Below, piece by piece: positions 36,780 through 48,704 of a stretch of 64,000 nt of DNA. The DNA is from an uncultured Nitrosomonas sp. Its GTDB lineage: Bacteria; Pseudomonadota; Gammaproteobacteria; Burkholderiales; Nitrosomonadaceae. Each line of letters starts with the position of its first letter. Position 1 is the first letter of the stretch. The position numbers were made by a program, and so were the translations under genes. Location: positions 1 through 64,000 of the forward strand of contig CASDLT010000028.1 of assembly GCA_949281375.1 (NCBI GenBank). The letters run 5' to 3'. The notes under the pieces were generated by a model that searched no databases, was not told the origin of the DNA, and worked only from the letters and a program-made list of their open reading frames with translations.

Positions 36780-37235
36780 ATGAAACAGTTATTTTTACTA
36801 GCGGCGCTATCATTGTCTGCTGTGACTGCTCAAGCGGATACGTTTGATCCGACCACCAACACGTTGACCATGGATTCAGTGATCGTCGGAGATCAAAAAT
36901 ATTTCAATGTGGTAGTGCGTATCGATCAGTTCACGGTGTTAGGTGTGGGTAGTTCGGTGCCCATTGGTGGCGTCAATGAAATCTGTGGAACGGAAAATTT
37001 TACGATTGATAAATTCAATGCAATTCAATCAGGCATGTCTATCGATCAAATAAATCAGACCATTGGCTGTAAATTTGACCCTGGCAGCGCAGTCAGAACA
37101 GGCGGTTTGGTTAATTATCATTGGATGAATGCAACTGGTGGTAACGTCCAATTCATTTCTGTATTTTTCGATGAATCGAGCTTAAAGGTTACCGCCGCGA
37201 TGGGTAATCAATTCAAGAGTAGTGCAGGTTTCTGA
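36780..37235 (+). CDS. Secreted two-part protein: beta domain plus BamE/BLIP-like domain
   Basis: 151 residues from ATG 36780 with GAGGGA (36768-36773) six bases ahead. The signal peptide is MKQLFLLAALSLSAVTAQA. Residues 20-60 contain DPTTNTLTMDSVIVGDQKYF, matching a short repeat-like module I recall from other betaproteobacterial secreted proteins (values, then VTVGNxxYxNVV). Residues 77-150 (FNAIQSGMSIDQINQTIGC, YHWMNATGGNVQFISVFFD) resemble the SmpA/BamE/BLIP-like fold, in which GMS begins a helix. Function unknown. It is flanked by rdgB and the convergent formaldehyde genes. Confidence 0.72.
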   Translation: MKQLFLLAALSLSAVTAQADTFDPTTNTLTMDSVIVGDQKYFNVVVRIDQFTVLGVGSSVPIGGVNEICGTENFTIDKFNAIQSGMSIDQINQTIGCKFDPGSAVRTGGLVNYHWMNATGGNVQFISVFFDESSLKVTAAMGNQFKSSAGF

Positions 37236-37482
37236 TCGTGTCGGTGCCTCGATGTCAATATAATCAAATTTGTAAGATGAAAGCTGCATGCGCAGATGCT
37301 GCTCAAACCTTGCTGACGCAAAATTGCGAGAATGGATTTTGATCAAATCCAACGATCACAGTTTTGCAATGATGAATGGTTTTCTGGAATTTTCTTATTT
37401 CACTCAGCGATTTGTTTGGATTCAACACCCATTTAATAAAGCGCAGGTCAAAGATAGCGAAAAACCATGAATCTGTGATTGT

Positions 37483-38328
37483 TCATGCTGACATCAGCAC
37501 ATCGCGGTGGTATTTGATATGCTCACCGATAAATGTGCTGATGAAATAATAGCTGTGATCGTAATGCTGATGGTAACGCAACGTCAGAGTTTGGTCATGG
37601 ATAGCGCAGGCATTTTCTAATAGGTGAGGGTGTAATTGTTCCGCTAGGAATTGGTCGCTCAACCCTTGGTCGATGAGCATATCCGGCACACGTCGACCAT
37701 CTTCGATCAACGCAGTGGCATCGTACGAACGCCAGTCCTGCCGATTCTCACCGAGATAATTACGGAATGCTTTTTCTCCCCAGGGACATTGCGTGGGCGC
37801 ACAGATCGGCGAGAATGCGGAGACTGAACGAAATAGTTCAGGATGCCGCAGCGCCAGCGTCAAAGCGCCATGTCCGCCCATCGAATGACCGAAAATACCG
37901 ATGCGATTCTTGTCCACTGGAAACTGTTCGATGATGATCCGATACAATTCCTGCGTGATGTAGCTTTCCATACGGTAATGCTGTGACCACGGTGCTTGTG
38001 CTGCATCCAGATAAAATCCCGCACCGACGCCAAAATCCCAAGCATCAGTCTCTCCGGCGATACCGGTTTCTCGCGGACTGGTATCCATCGATACCAGCAT
38101 CAGCCCATGTTCAGCGGCGTAGCGTTGCGCACCGGCCTTGATCATGAAGGTTTCTTCGGTACAGGTTAGTCCGGGGAGAAAAAACAGCACAGGTACGCGC
38201 TGTTGATGGGCATGTGGCGGTTGGTAAACGGAAAACCGCATCGGCAGTCCGATGATGTGAGATTGATGTTGATAATAACCCTGAAGGCCCTCGAAACAAT
38301 GATGCTGGCTGCGCGTCTCCATAGTCAT
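37483..38328 (-). CDS. fghA: S-formylglutathione hydrolase
   Basis: 281-residue alpha/beta-hydrolase that splits S-formylglutathione to formate and glutathione. The nucleophile elbow is GHSMGGHGAL; PVLFFLPGLTCTEETF near the N-terminus and HYDHSYYFISTF with the catalytic histidine complete the triad. It follows adhC with a 5-bp gap and finishes the glutathione-dependent formaldehyde pathway. Formaldehyde may come from methanol or methylamine co-oxidation; that is inference. Confidence 0.96.
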   Translation of the reverse strand: MTMETRSQHHCFEGLQGYYQHQSHIIGLPMRFSVYQPPHAHQQRVPVLFFLPGLTCTEETFMIKAGAQRYAAEHGLMLVSMDTSPRETGIAGETDAWDFGVGAGFYLDAAQAPWSQHYRMESYITQELYRIIIEQFPVDKNRIGIFGHSMGGHGALTLALRHPELFRSVSAFSPICAPTQCPWGEKAFRNYLGENRQDWRSYDATALIEDGRRVPDMLIDQGLSDQFLAEQLHPHLLENACAIHDQTLTLRYHQHYDHSYYFISTFIGEHIKYHRDVLMSA

Positions 38329-38333
38329 CGTGA

Positions 38334-39440
38334 TCAGTAAACCACCACGGAGCGGATCGATTCGCCGGTTTTCATCAAATGAAAACCTTCATTGATGTTG
38401 TCGAGCGTTAGTGTGTGCGTGATCAATGAGTCGATATCGATTTTTCCTTCCATGTACCAATCGACGATTCTGGGAACATCCGTGCGGCCGCGGGCGCCGC
38501 CAAATGCCGAGCCTTCCCATTTGCGGCCAGTGACCAACTGAAAGGGGCGTGTGCTGATTTCTGCGCCAGCCTTGGCCACACCGATGATGATGCTGCGCCC
38601 CCAGCCTTTGTGCGTGCATTCCAGCGCTTGTCGCATGACTGTGGTATTGCCAATGCATTCAAAACTATAGTCTGCTCCACCATCAGTCAGTTGCACCACG
38701 GCATCGACGATATTCGGAACATCATTCGGATTGATGAAATGCGTCATACCAAACTTGCGCGCCATTGCTTCACGTTCGGGATTGATGTCGATGCCGATGA
38801 TCTTATCGGCGCCCACCATGCGGGCACCTTGTATTACGTTCAAACCGATACCGCCGAGGCCGAATACTGCTACATTCGCGCCGGCCTCGACCTTGGCGGT
38901 GTAAATCACCGCGCCGAGGCCGGTGGTGACACCACAACCGATGTAACATACCTTGTCGAATGGCGCATCTTCGCGGATTTTTGCAAGTGCGATTTCGGGC
39001 ACGACGGTGAAATTGGAAAAGGTCGAAGTTCCCATGTAATGAAACAGCGGCTTGCCAGCGATCGAGAATCGTGACGTGCTATCGGGCATGAGTCCTTTGC
39101 CTTGCGTGGAACGGATGGCTTGGCATAAATTGGTTTTCTTTGACAGACAGAATTTGCATTCACGGCACTCTGGCGTATACAGCGGAATGACGTGGTCCCC
39201 TTTGCGCAAGGATTTGACATCGGGACCGACATCGACTACCACGCCTGCACCTTCATGTCCCAGAATGGCTGGGAACAGGCCTTCTGGATCAGCACCAGAC
39301 AGCGTGTAATAATCCGTGTGGCAAATACCGGTGGCTTTGATTTCGACCAGTACTTCACCGGATCTCGGTCCTTCCAGATCAACTTGTTCAATGGTGAGTG
39401 GTTCACCTGCTTTCCATGCGACCGCAGCGTTGGTTTTCAT
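38334..39440 (-). CDS. adhC: S-(hydroxymethyl)glutathione dehydrogenase / class III alcohol dehydrogenase
   Basis: 368-residue zinc medium-chain dehydrogenase that oxidises S-hydroxymethylglutathione to S-formylglutathione with NAD, and can reduce S-nitrosoglutathione. Catalytic zinc region [17 protein letters not shown] and GHEGAGVV; structural zinc cysteines in [18 protein letters not shown] fold [15 protein letters not shown]. The start overlaps the stop of the phosphatase gene by ATGA. GSNO reductase activity would be useful in a nitrifier exposed to NO (inference). Confidence 0.96.
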   Translation of the reverse strand: MKTNAAVAWKAGEPLTIEQVDLEGPRSGEVLVEIKATGICHTDYYTLSGADPEGLFPAILGHEGAGVVVDVGPDVKSLRKGDHVIPLYTPECRECKFCLSKKTNLCQAIRSTQGKGLMPDSTSRFSIAGKPLFHYMGTSTFSNFTVVPEIALAKIREDAPFDKVCYIGCGVTTGLGAVIYTAKVEAGANVAVFGLGGIGLNVIQGARMVGADKIIGIDINPEREAMARKFGMTHFINPNDVPNIVDAVVQLTDGGADYSFECIGNTTVMRQALECTHKGWGRSIIIGVAKAGAEISTRPFQLVTGRKWEGSAFGGARGRTDVPRIVDWYMEGKIDIDSLITHTLTLDNINEGFHLMKTGESIRSVVVY

Positions 39441-39949
39441 TGTTTTCCTTGTTGAGAATCAAGAGCACATAAATGGGCGAGCAGGCCTCGGCTCGCGTCT
39501 TCGACCATATCCAGCACCAGTTCGAACCCTTGCGCACCACCGAAATAAGGATCAGGCACTTCTTTGGTCGAATGGGCAGTCTGGCTGTATAGCATGAATA
39601 ATTGTATTTTGCTGAGGTATTGCTGAGGACTGCGTTGATGCAACAACGAAAGATTTTCCTTATCCATGGCGAGAATATAATCGAATTCCTCGAAATCGCT
39701 TGTCTGTACGGCGCGAGCGCGTAATTCATGCATTGCGTAACCTCGTTTCGATGCAGTCTGCTGAGTGCGATGATCGGGAGGATTGCCGATATGGTAAGCA
39801 TGCGTTCCAGCGGAATCCACTTCGATCATGTGATCAACACCGGCTTCCTTGACGAAATGCCTGAATACGGCATCTGCGGTGGGAGAGCGGCAGATATTGC
39901 CCATGCAGACGAATAGAACTTTAATTTTTTTGGATTTGCTCATAGTCAT
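39437..39949 (-). CDS. Low-molecular-weight protein tyrosine phosphatase
   Basis: About 170 residues. The P-loop is [10 protein letters not shown] (C15 to R21 counted from ATG 39949), and the general acid is in VPDPYFGG. Such enzymes act on tyrosine kinases of exopolysaccharide export or on arginine phosphates. The frame is open to 40009; MTMSKSKK at 39949 or MSKSKK at 39943 are the likely starts. It overlaps adhC by 4 bp, which is an unusual operon partner. Substrate not known. Confidence 0.9.
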   Translation of the reverse strand: MTMSKSKKIKVLFVCMGNICRSPTADAVFRHFVKEAGVDHMIEVDSAGTHAYHIGNPPDHRTQQTASKRGYAMHELRARAVQTSDFEEFDYILAMDKENLSLLHQRSPQQYLSKIQLFMLYSQTAHSTKEVPDPYFGGAQGFELVLDMVEDASRGLLAHLCALDSQQGKQ

Positions 39950-40296
39950 GTTATCAAGTGATATGCAGAGAATCAGGTCGTTGTATTTTACGCCGGATGC
40001 TTTGTTCACGGTTTATTACAGTAGTTAATCGTTCGGAAAAATTATTTTGGAATTACTGAATTTTATAATACTGAAACCGTAATTCAATCATTAAAGTCTG
40101 TAATAGCCAAGTATTCCAGAGCTTTAACGAAATTTGAAGAAGGCGAGGGTGACAATCATCTGATGCTAAAGCATTGTTAGCGAGACGAATGAGCCATTTA
40201 AATTCGATGTCAGTGCTAACTGATCGGGCATCATCGTTTTCCCAGAATTCCTTAATGGATTGATAGCCCAATTGTATTCGTAAAGGACTCATACAT

Positions 40297-40614
40297 ATGT
40301 CTCTCAAAAACTCAATCAAAGAATTTAATGCCTATTTAGGAAACAAAGACTCGGTGCTTGATACGCAGTATCAACGGATCGCACAAAGCATCCAACTGCA
40401 ATGGGGATATCCGGAGATTTATTCTTATCTGAGTAAATTGTTAGTAGTGGAAAAGGATAGAAACCGAAGCGGCTTTCCATTGGAAGTGTTACAAGAGATT
40501 CATGTACTACAACAGATTCATGAAAAAATATTCCCTGGAATCAAGGGATCATCACTCAGCAATTCGAGTGACTCCGCATTAACAAGTAAGAAAAAAGGTA
40601 CTAATTGGATTTAA
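40297..40614 (+). CDS. Hypothetical protein, 105 residues
   Basis: Starts MSLKNSIKEFNAYLGNKDSV; AAAGGA (40282-40287) is 9 bases ahead. The translation is helical and charged with a serine/lysine tail (SSLSNSSDSALTSKKKG). There is no signal peptide, membrane segment or recognised domain. An opposing frame starts 4 bp away on the minus strand (40292 leftward to 40053) and is less likely. It lies between the phosphatase and a non-coding stretch before purB. Expression and function unknown. Confidence 0.6.
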   Translation: MSLKNSIKEFNAYLGNKDSVLDTQYQRIAQSIQLQWGYPEIYSYLSKLLVVEKDRNRSGFPLEVLQEIHVLQQIHEKIFPGIKGSSLSNSSDSALTSKKKGTNWI

Positions 40615-42356
<1,742 letters not shown>

Positions 42357-42437
42357 TGCGTGTTGTTTCTGTGATAGCTCTATATATAACTGATCTAATT
42401 AATAAAAAACATTTGTGTCTTTAATTGATGTTTAACG

Positions 42438-42465
42438 CTTGAAATTTGAAATAGCGGCACCATTT
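42438..42465 (+). promoter_or_regulatory. Sigma-32 (heat-shock) promoter of grpE-dnaK-dnaJ
   Basis: CTTGAAA (42438-42444) matches the -35 consensus exactly. CACCATTT (42458-42465) matches CCCCATNT except at its second base. The spacer is 13 bases, inside the usual range. It lies 30 bp before the grpE ATG, whose ribosome-binding site is AGGAGG. Confidence 0.82.
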
Positions 42466-42494
42466 TAACTTGCACAAGTTTATCAGGAGGAATA

Positions 42495-43088
42495 ATGCAG
42501 AGCTCAGAAAATCCCAATCATTCAGAATTGAATCCGGTAGAGACTTCGATTGCTTCAGGTGACGAAAATGTGCCTGGCATCAGCAATGATGCAATCATAC
42601 AAACCGGAATGAAAAATGATCCCTCACCCAATCTTGAGCATTTGTTGAAAGAAGCCGAAATAAAAGCGGCTGAGCATCACGATGCCTGGATGCGTGCTAA
42701 AGCAGAAACTGAGAATATTAGAAAACGCGCTCAAGCCGATGTTGCCAATGCTCATAAATTTGCCATTGAAAATTTTTCCACAACGCTACTTGCTGTGATG
42801 GATAGCCTGGATGCAGCGCTAGGGGTTGAGAATGCGAATCTGGAAAATTATAAAAGTGGCATGGAACTCACCCAGAAACAATTGATAAGTGCCTTTGAAA
42901 AATTTGGAATTACTGCGATTGATCCCAGGGGGGAAAAATTTGATCCACACCAGCATCAAGCGATGTGTACAGTCGATTCCGACCTTACTCCCAACACCGT
43001 GATTCAGGTGATGCAGAAAGGATATAAGCTGCATGATCGCATCATTCGCCCGGCACTCGTCTCGGTTTCAAAAACAGCGGGCACTTGA
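42495..43088 (+). CDS. grpE: Nucleotide exchange factor GrpE
   Basis: 197-residue cochaperone that releases ADP from DnaK. The N-terminal third is disordered and acidic, residues about 50-100 form the long dimeric coiled coil (AEIKAAEHHDAWMRAKAETENIRKRA), and the C-terminal beta domain contains EKFDPHQHQAM and VIQVMQKGYKLHDRIIRPALV. A strong AGGAGG ribosome-binding site (42486-42491) and a sigma-32 promoter precede it. It is the first gene of the heat-shock operon. Confidence 0.97.
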   Translation: MQSSENPNHSELNPVETSIASGDENVPGISNDAIIQTGMKNDPSPNLEHLLKEAEIKAAEHHDAWMRAKAETENIRKRAQADVANAHKFAIENFSTTLLAVMDSLDAALGVENANLENYKSGMELTQKQLISAFEKFGITAIDPRGEKFDPHQHQAMCTVDSDLTPNTVIQVMQKGYKLHDRIIRPALVSVSKTAGT

Positions 43089-43146
43089 ATTTCTTCTCTC
43101 TATCACTACTTTCAAACCAGTCAATTATCTTTAAAAGGATCTAAAC

Positions 43147-45093
43147 ATGGCAAAAATTATTGGTATCGACTTGGGTACCACAAATTCCTGCGTAGCAGTG
43201 ATGGAAGGCGGAACTCCCAAGGTTATCGAAAACTCAGAAGGCGCACGCACGACCCCTTCGATTGTTGCGTACACGGAAGAAAATGAAATTTTAGTTGGAG
43301 CTTCAGCCAAGCGTCAGGCTATCACCAATCCTAAAAATACTCTATTTGCAGTGAAACGCTTGATCGGTCGCCGCTTTGACGAAGATATGGTTCAACGGGA
43401 TATCAAAATGGTGCCTTACAGCATCGTCAAAGCAGACAATAATGATGCTTGGGTGGAAGTGCGCGGCAAGAAAATTGCGCCACCGGAGGTTTCGGCACAA
43501 GTACTGATGAAAATGAAAAAAACCGCCGAGGATTATTTGGGCGAATCCGTCACTGAAGCCGTCATCACAGTGCCAGCCTATTTTAATGATTCGCAGCGTC
43601 AAGCGACCAAAGATGCTGGGCGTATTGCCGGTCTGGAAGTCAAGCGCATCATCAATGAACCCACAGCTGCCGCTTTGGCTTTTGGTCTGGATAAGAAAGA
43701 AGGTGACCGGAAAATTGCCGTTTATGACTTGGGTGGTGGCACGTTTGACATTTCGATCATTGAGATCGCCGAGATTGAAGGTGAGCATCAATTCGAAGTA
43801 TTGGCGACGAATGGTGATACATTCCTTGGTGGCGAGGATTTTGATTCCCGCGTCATCGAATATCTAGTTGATGAATTCAAGAAAGAAAGCGGCATCGATT
43901 TGAAAAAAGACATGTTGGCTCTGCAACGTTTGAAAGATGCTGCGGAAAAAACCAAAATCGAATTGTCTTCCAGCCAGCAGACCGAGGTGAATTTGCCTTA
44001 TATCACAGCCGATGCTTCAGGTCCGAAACATTTGGCGGTCAAGATAACGCGCGCCAAATTGGAGAGCCTGGTCGAGGAACTTATCGAACGCACTGCCGGC
44101 CCTTGCCGCACAGCGATCAAAGATGCGGGTCTGACCGCCTCCGATATCGATGATGTGATTCTGGTTGGTGGACAATCCCGCATGCCCAAAGTGCAAGAAA
44201 AAGTGAAGGAAATTTTTGGTAAGGAGCCACGCAAGGATGTGAATCCCGATGAGGCCGTTGCTGTGGGTGCAGCAATTCAGGGTGGCGTATTGCAAGGTGA
44301 TGTCAAGGATGTGCTGTTGCTGGACGTAACTCCCTTGTCTCTTGGAATCGAAACACTGGGCGGCGTAATGACCAAGTTGATCCAGAAAAATACGACCATT
44401 CCGACCAAAGCTCAGCAGGTATTTTCAACTGCAGAGGACAGTCAGACAGCTGTAACTATTCACGTGCTGCAAGGCGAGCGCGAGATGGCATCTGGAAACA
44501 AGAGCCTGGGTCAGTTCAATCTGAGCGACATTCCACCGGCGCCACGTGGAATGCCACAAATCGAGGTGGCTTTCGATATTGACGCGAATGGCATTCTGCA
44601 TGTGTCGGCAAAAGATAAGGCAACCGGCAAGGAAAACAAAATCAAAATCCAGGCCAGCTCGGGATTATCGGATGATGAAATCGAGCGCATGGTCAAAGAT
44701 GCGGAAGCGCATGCCGAAGAGGATCATAAAATCTTGGAGCTCGTCTCCAGCCGCAATCAATGCGACGCAATGATTCATTCCGTGAAGAAATCCTTGAAAG
44801 AGCAGGGCGATCAGCTTGATAGCGAAGATAAGGAAAAAATTGAAGCTGCTCTGAAAGAAGCTGAGGATGTGCTCAAAACCGATAAAAAAGACGAGATCGA
44901 TGCTAAGACGCAGGCCTTGACAGAAGCTGCGCACAAGCTGGCTGAAAAAATGTATCAGCAAAATGACCAGCAGGGCCAGCAGGGACAGACCGGAGCTGGT
45001 GCTGGAGCCGGATCTTCATCGAATCAAACAGAAAAACCGGTTGAAGGTGAAGTTGTTGATGCTGAGTTCGAGGAAGTGAAAAACAAGAAATAA
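43147..45093 (+). CDS. dnaK: Molecular chaperone DnaK (Hsp70)
   Basis: 648 residues, full length. The nucleotide-binding domain begins [20 protein letters not shown], with [35 protein letters not shown] and [13 protein letters not shown]. The linker [19 protein letters not shown] leads to the substrate-binding beta domain and a helical lid; the tail ends in the [12 protein letters not shown] pattern typical of Gram-negative DnaK after a Gln/Gly-rich linker. It lies 58 bp after grpE with AAAGGAT before the ATG. Confidence 0.98.
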   Translation: MAKIIGIDLGTTNSCVAVMEGGTPKVIENSEGARTTPSIVAYTEENEILVGASAKRQAITNPKNTLFAVKRLIGRRFDEDMVQRDIKMVPYSIVKADNNDAWVEVRGKKIAPPEVSAQVLMKMKKTAEDYLGESVTEAVITVPAYFNDSQRQATKDAGRIAGLEVKRIINEPTAAALAFGLDKKEGDRKIAVYDLGGGTFDISIIEIAEIEGEHQFEVLATNGDTFLGGEDFDSRVIEYLVDEFKKESGIDLKKDMLALQRLKDAAEKTKIELSSSQQTEVNLPYITADASGPKHLAVKITRAKLESLVEELIERTAGPCRTAIKDAGLTASDIDDVILVGGQSRMPKVQEKVKEIFGKEPRKDVNPDEAVAVGAAIQGGVLQGDVKDVLLLDVTPLSLGIETLGGVMTKLIQKNTTIPTKAQQVFSTAEDSQTAVTIHVLQGEREMASGNKSLGQFNLSDIPPAPRGMPQIEVAFDIDANGILHVSAKDKATGKENKIKIQASSGLSDDEIERMVKDAEAHAEEDHKILELVSSRNQCDAMIHSVKKSLKEQGDQLDSEDKEKIEAALKEAEDVLKTDKKDEIDAKTQALTEAAHKLAEKMYQQNDQQGQQGQTGAGAGAGSSSNQTEKPVEGEVVDAEFEEVKNKK

Positions 45094-45121
45094 TTTTGTT
45101 GAAGCAGAAAAAATGCCGAAG

Positions 45122-45172
45122 CGCAGAGGCGGTGAAAAGGGATGGCAATCCTTTCCCCGGGCTCTGCGTTTT
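45122..45172 (+). terminator. Hairpin between dnaK and dnaJ
   Basis: CGCAGAG (45122-45128) pairs with CTCTGCG (45162-45168). The interior GAAAAGGGA/TCCTTTCC segment also pairs, so a long imperfect stem forms, ending in TTTTAG. It may be a partial terminator or a stability element that lowers dnaJ relative to dnaK. Confidence 0.55.
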
Positions 45173-45240
45173 AGTGTTGATGGAACTGGATATTCATACT
45201 ATGACGAACCTTAAATTTATTTTTGCAGCAGGAATTGAAT

Positions 45241-46353
45241 ATGAGTAAGCGCGATTACTATGACATTCTCGGCGTGAGCCGGGATGCCGATGAGGATACT
45301 ATCAAAAAATCCTATCGCAAACTGGCGATGAAATATCACCCCGATCGGAATGCCGGCGATACCAAATCGGAAGAGATGTTCAAGGAAGCGAAAGAAGCGT
45401 ATGAAATTCTGACGGATGCAAATAAGCGTGCTGCGTATGATCAATTCGGCCACGCCGGTGTGAATAGCGGTGCGGCAGGTGGCGCAGGCGCTCAGGGATT
45501 CAGCGATGCATTCAGCGATATTTTTGGCGATATTTTCGGGGGAGGCAGAGGCGGGCGTTCAAATATGCATAGGGGCGCCGATTTGCGCTATAACCTCGAA
45601 ATTCCCCTGGAGCATGCAGCACACGGGACTGAGACAAAAATTCGCATTCCGACGATGGTTAAATGCGACCCTTGCAACGGTAGCGGTGCGAAACCCGGCA
45701 CTTCACCGAAAACCTGCCCAACATGTAATGGTCATGGGCAAGTAAGAATGCAGCAGGGTTTTTTCTCGATTCAGCAAACCTGTCCTAAATGCCAAGGCAG
45801 TGGCAAGATTGTCGCTCAACCCTGCAACTCATGTCACGGCGTGGGATTGGTCAAGCAGCATAAAACGTTGAACGTGAAAATTCCTGCGGGTGTGGATGAC
45901 GGTGATCGCATCCGTATTTCTGGAGAAGGAGAGGCAGGGATCAATGGCGGGCCTCCAGGCGATCTGTATGTGGTGGTTCATTTATCTGCACATTCCGTTT
46001 TCCGCCGTGAAGGCGATCATTTGCATTGTGAAATACCGATTAGTTTTACCGTAGCTGCACTAGGCGGAGAAATTGAAGTGCCTACGCTGGAAGGACATGC
46101 CAAAATTAAAGTTCCTGCTGAAACACAAACGGGCAAGATTTTCCGTTTGCGGAGCAAGGGAATCAAAGGCGTGCGCAGCCATGAAAAAGGGGATTTACTG
46201 TGTCATGTCGTAGTAGAAACCCCGGTTAAATTAACGGCGCGTCAAAAAGAATTACTCGAAGAACTCGAGGCGATCAGTCTGAAGGATGGTTCGCGCCATA
46301 GTCCACGGGCCAAGTCGTGGATGGATAAAGCCCGGGAATTCTTTTCGGAGTAA
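45241..46353 (+). CDS. dnaJ: Molecular chaperone DnaJ (Hsp40)
   Basis: 370 residues. The J-domain has the HPD motif in YHPDRNAGD, followed by a Gly/Phe-rich linker ([12 protein letters not shown]). Four CxxCxGxG zinc-finger repeats ([32 protein letters not shown]) and the C-terminal substrate-binding domains complete a type I DnaJ. The frame opens at 45223, but ATG 45241 ([20 protein letters not shown]) with AGGAA upstream is the family start. Confidence 0.98.
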   Translation: MSKRDYYDILGVSRDADEDTIKKSYRKLAMKYHPDRNAGDTKSEEMFKEAKEAYEILTDANKRAAYDQFGHAGVNSGAAGGAGAQGFSDAFSDIFGDIFGGGRGGRSNMHRGADLRYNLEIPLEHAAHGTETKIRIPTMVKCDPCNGSGAKPGTSPKTCPTCNGHGQVRMQQGFFSIQQTCPKCQGSGKIVAQPCNSCHGVGLVKQHKTLNVKIPAGVDDGDRIRISGEGEAGINGGPPGDLYVVVHLSAHSVFRREGDHLHCEIPISFTVAALGGEIEVPTLEGHAKIKVPAETQTGKIFRLRSKGIKGVRSHEKGDLLCHVVVETPVKLTARQKELLEELEAISLKDGSRHSPRAKSWMDKAREFFSE

Positions 46354-46405
46354 AGATTTCAACCTGTCGGCTAATTTCTGAGATTCGATTCATCTATTGA
46401 TGGAA

Positions 46406-48589
46406 TTAAAATTCAACAGGATCAACATCTAGCGTCCAGCGAATTTTGTGGACGGACAAACGATTGATTTCGGTATACCATCTGGCCAGGAATTTCTGTA
46501 ACTGGTTTCTCGAATTGGATTGCACCAATACCTGCGCGCGCTCCATACCTTTCAAGCGGGCTATCTGGGCTGGAACGGGATCGAACATTTCGATTGTGTT
46601 CGTGTGAGCAACCAGGCGCGATGCCTGTTGCAGAAAGTCCATCACATCGTGCATGGCATGCGATTCAGCGCGTAACAATGCTTGGTGAACGAAGGGAGGA
46701 AATCTAGCGGCCTTTCTCTCTGCCAGCAAGGCATGTGCCAACGAATCATAGTCCTGGCGTTGCAAGGCACGATATAGCTGATGTTCAGGAAATTCCGTCT
46801 GTATCATGACATGGCCTGGAATTTCAGCGCGCCCAGCACGTCCCGCCACTTGCATCAGTTGCGCAAATAATCGCTCACTGGCACGGTAATCGGTACTGAA
46901 TAACGAAGTATCTGCATTCAATATGCCGACTAATGAAAGATTTGTGAAATCATGTCCTTTTGAAAGAATCTGAGTGCCGACGAGAATATCGACTTGATGC
47001 GTATGAATTGCTTGCAGGATGTCTTTCCAGGCATGCTTGCGACGAGTCGAGTCTCGATCAACGCGCGCGATTCGAGCGGAAGGAAAATGCGCTGCAAGGG
47101 TTTCTTCTACACGTTGCGTACCCAGTCCAAACGGAGCTAGGTCCTGGTTGCCGCAATCGGGACAGGCACGCGGAAAATGTTCATCATGGCCACAATGATG
47201 GCAGCATAATTTTTTATCCCGTAAATGAACAACCAACCGGCTGGAACATCGATGACAAGCTGCTGACCAGCCGCAAGAGCGGCATAATAATACCGGCGCG
47301 TAACCACGGCGATTGATAAAGATAAGGCTTTGGTGCTTTTCAGCCAAACATTGGCTAATCGCGTCAATCAGAGCGCTGGACAATCCTTCTCGTCGTTTAT
47401 CGGTACGGGTATCGATGTATTCAATTGTTGGCAAGCGGGCATTTTCAATGGCGCGCGATGTTAAACGAATGCTGTGATATCGATGCGTGAGAGCGTTATG
47501 GTAGCTTTCCAGCGAGGGCGTTGCCGAACCCAAGATAATGGGTATATTGATTTGTTTGGCGCGGAATATGGCTAGATCACGCGCAGAGTAACGCAATCCT
47601 TCATGTTGCTTGAATGAAGTATCATGCTCTTCATCGACAATGATCAATCCAAGATTCGGTAGCGGCGTGAAAACGGCAAGGCGTGTTCCCAAGATGATTT
47701 TGGCTTCGCCACTCTGCGCTTGCAGCCAATTCATCAACCGTTCGGTATCGTTAAGTCCGCTGTGCAGACTCACCAGAGGGATAGCTGAAAATCTTTCACG
47801 GAATACTGCTTCCAATTGCGGCGTCAAGTTGATTTCAGGTATGAGAACGAGAGATTGCTTATTTTTTGCTAACACCGAGGCGATGATCCGCAAATAAACT
47901 TCAGTTTTTCCGCTTCCGGTTATTCCGTGCAATAACCAGGTTTTGAAATGGCCATCATCGTTGGTTATCTCGACAACTGCATGTGCTTGCTCCGTTGTGA
48001 GCGGTGGCCCCAGATTGGGCGCGATCGACGTGCTGATCTTCGGAATCGCCGCTACCCATTCCCATGTGAGCCAATCCTTGAGCAACGGAATGGCGCGAGG
48101 TGAAATCTGTTGGATTTGGCGATGGCTTATCACGGTCGAGCAATGGAATTCAACCAACAAGCGCCGAGCTATTCGCTGCCGCGCTGGAATATCTTTTACG
48201 GTTATCTGCTTACCTGCTGAGGTTAGGCTATATTGGTTGTCGGTCTGATTATCCTTGAGCTGTAGAGACTGGTTGTTTCGTAATTTGAGAGGCAGGCCAT
48301 TCATGATCACTTTCCCAAGCGGATAATGATAATAGTGACTGCAGAAATTGAACAACAGCAGCAATTCTTGCGATAACGGCTTGATTTCTCTGAAAATGGA
48401 TTTGACTGCTCGAAGCTTGGCCGGAGGTACTTCGGATTCGGCAACGACGGCGATAATAATACCGGTGAGATGTTTTTTACCGAATGGCACGCAAGCGCGC
48501 AGGCCAATATCATCTGTACTGGCATCTTCCGCGTAATAATCAAATAAGGTGTCGACCGGAACGTTCAGTGCGATCCGAATGATCGGCAT
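46406..48589 (-). CDS. priA: Primosomal protein N' (replication restart helicase)
   Basis: 727-residue superfamily 2 helicase that reloads the replisome at stalled forks. The N-terminal 3'-binding domain begins MPIIRIALNVPVDTLFDYY. Walker A is in LLHGITGSGKTEVYLR and Walker B in IIVDEEHDTSFKQ. The zinc-binding cysteines lie in CRSCGWSAACHRCSSRL and CCHHCGHDEHFPRACPDCG. The helicase C-terminal motifs include ILVGTQILSKGHDF and QVAGRAGRAEIPG. It converges on dnaJ with a 52-bp gap. Confidence 0.97.
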   Translation of the reverse strand: MPIIRIALNVPVDTLFDYYAEDASTDDIGLRACVPFGKKHLTGIIIAVVAESEVPPAKLRAVKSIFREIKPLSQELLLLFNFCSHYYHYPLGKVIMNGLPLKLRNNQSLQLKDNQTDNQYSLTSAGKQITVKDIPARQRIARRLLVEFHCSTVISHRQIQQISPRAIPLLKDWLTWEWVAAIPKISTSIAPNLGPPLTTEQAHAVVEITNDDGHFKTWLLHGITGSGKTEVYLRIIASVLAKNKQSLVLIPEINLTPQLEAVFRERFSAIPLVSLHSGLNDTERLMNWLQAQSGEAKIILGTRLAVFTPLPNLGLIIVDEEHDTSFKQHEGLRYSARDLAIFRAKQINIPIILGSATPSLESYHNALTHRYHSIRLTSRAIENARLPTIEYIDTRTDKRREGLSSALIDAISQCLAEKHQSLIFINRRGYAPVLLCRSCGWSAACHRCSSRLVVHLRDKKLCCHHCGHDEHFPRACPDCGNQDLAPFGLGTQRVEETLAAHFPSARIARVDRDSTRRKHAWKDILQAIHTHQVDILVGTQILSKGHDFTNLSLVGILNADTSLFSTDYRASERLFAQLMQVAGRAGRAEIPGHVMIQTEFPEHQLYRALQRQDYDSLAHALLAERKAARFPPFVHQALLRAESHAMHDVMDFLQQASRLVAHTNTIEMFDPVPAQIARLKGMERAQVLVQSNSRNQLQKFLARWYTEINRLSVHKIRWTLDVDPVEF

Positions 48590-48648
48590 ATGATCAGACC
48601 GAAGATAAAGCGAAATTGGCGATTACGGTTGAGAGAGTTCCAAATAAT

Positions 48649-48681
48649 CCACTCATCGACATCATTGCTGACGATGAGTGG
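48649..48681 (-). terminator. Hairpin downstream of the large lipoprotein gene
   Basis: CCACTCATCG (48649-48658) pairs with CGATGAGTGG (48672-48681) across a 13-base loop. On the minus strand it is followed by ATTATTTGG, a short U-rich stretch. It lies 24 bp beyond the lipoprotein stop. Confidence 0.6.
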
Positions 48682-48704
48682 TTCGATGCAGCATGAACGT
48701 GGAC

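Noticed and set aside
37288-37470. 60-codon frame between the secreted protein and fghA
   Set aside because: No ribosome-binding site and no recognisable pattern; lies in a convergent intergenic region.
40053-40292. 79-codon minus-strand frame starting 4 bp from the 105-residue ORF
   Set aside because: The two start codons are only 4 bp apart and each ribosome-binding site would lie in the other gene. The plus ORF has AAAGGA at proper spacing, so it is favoured.
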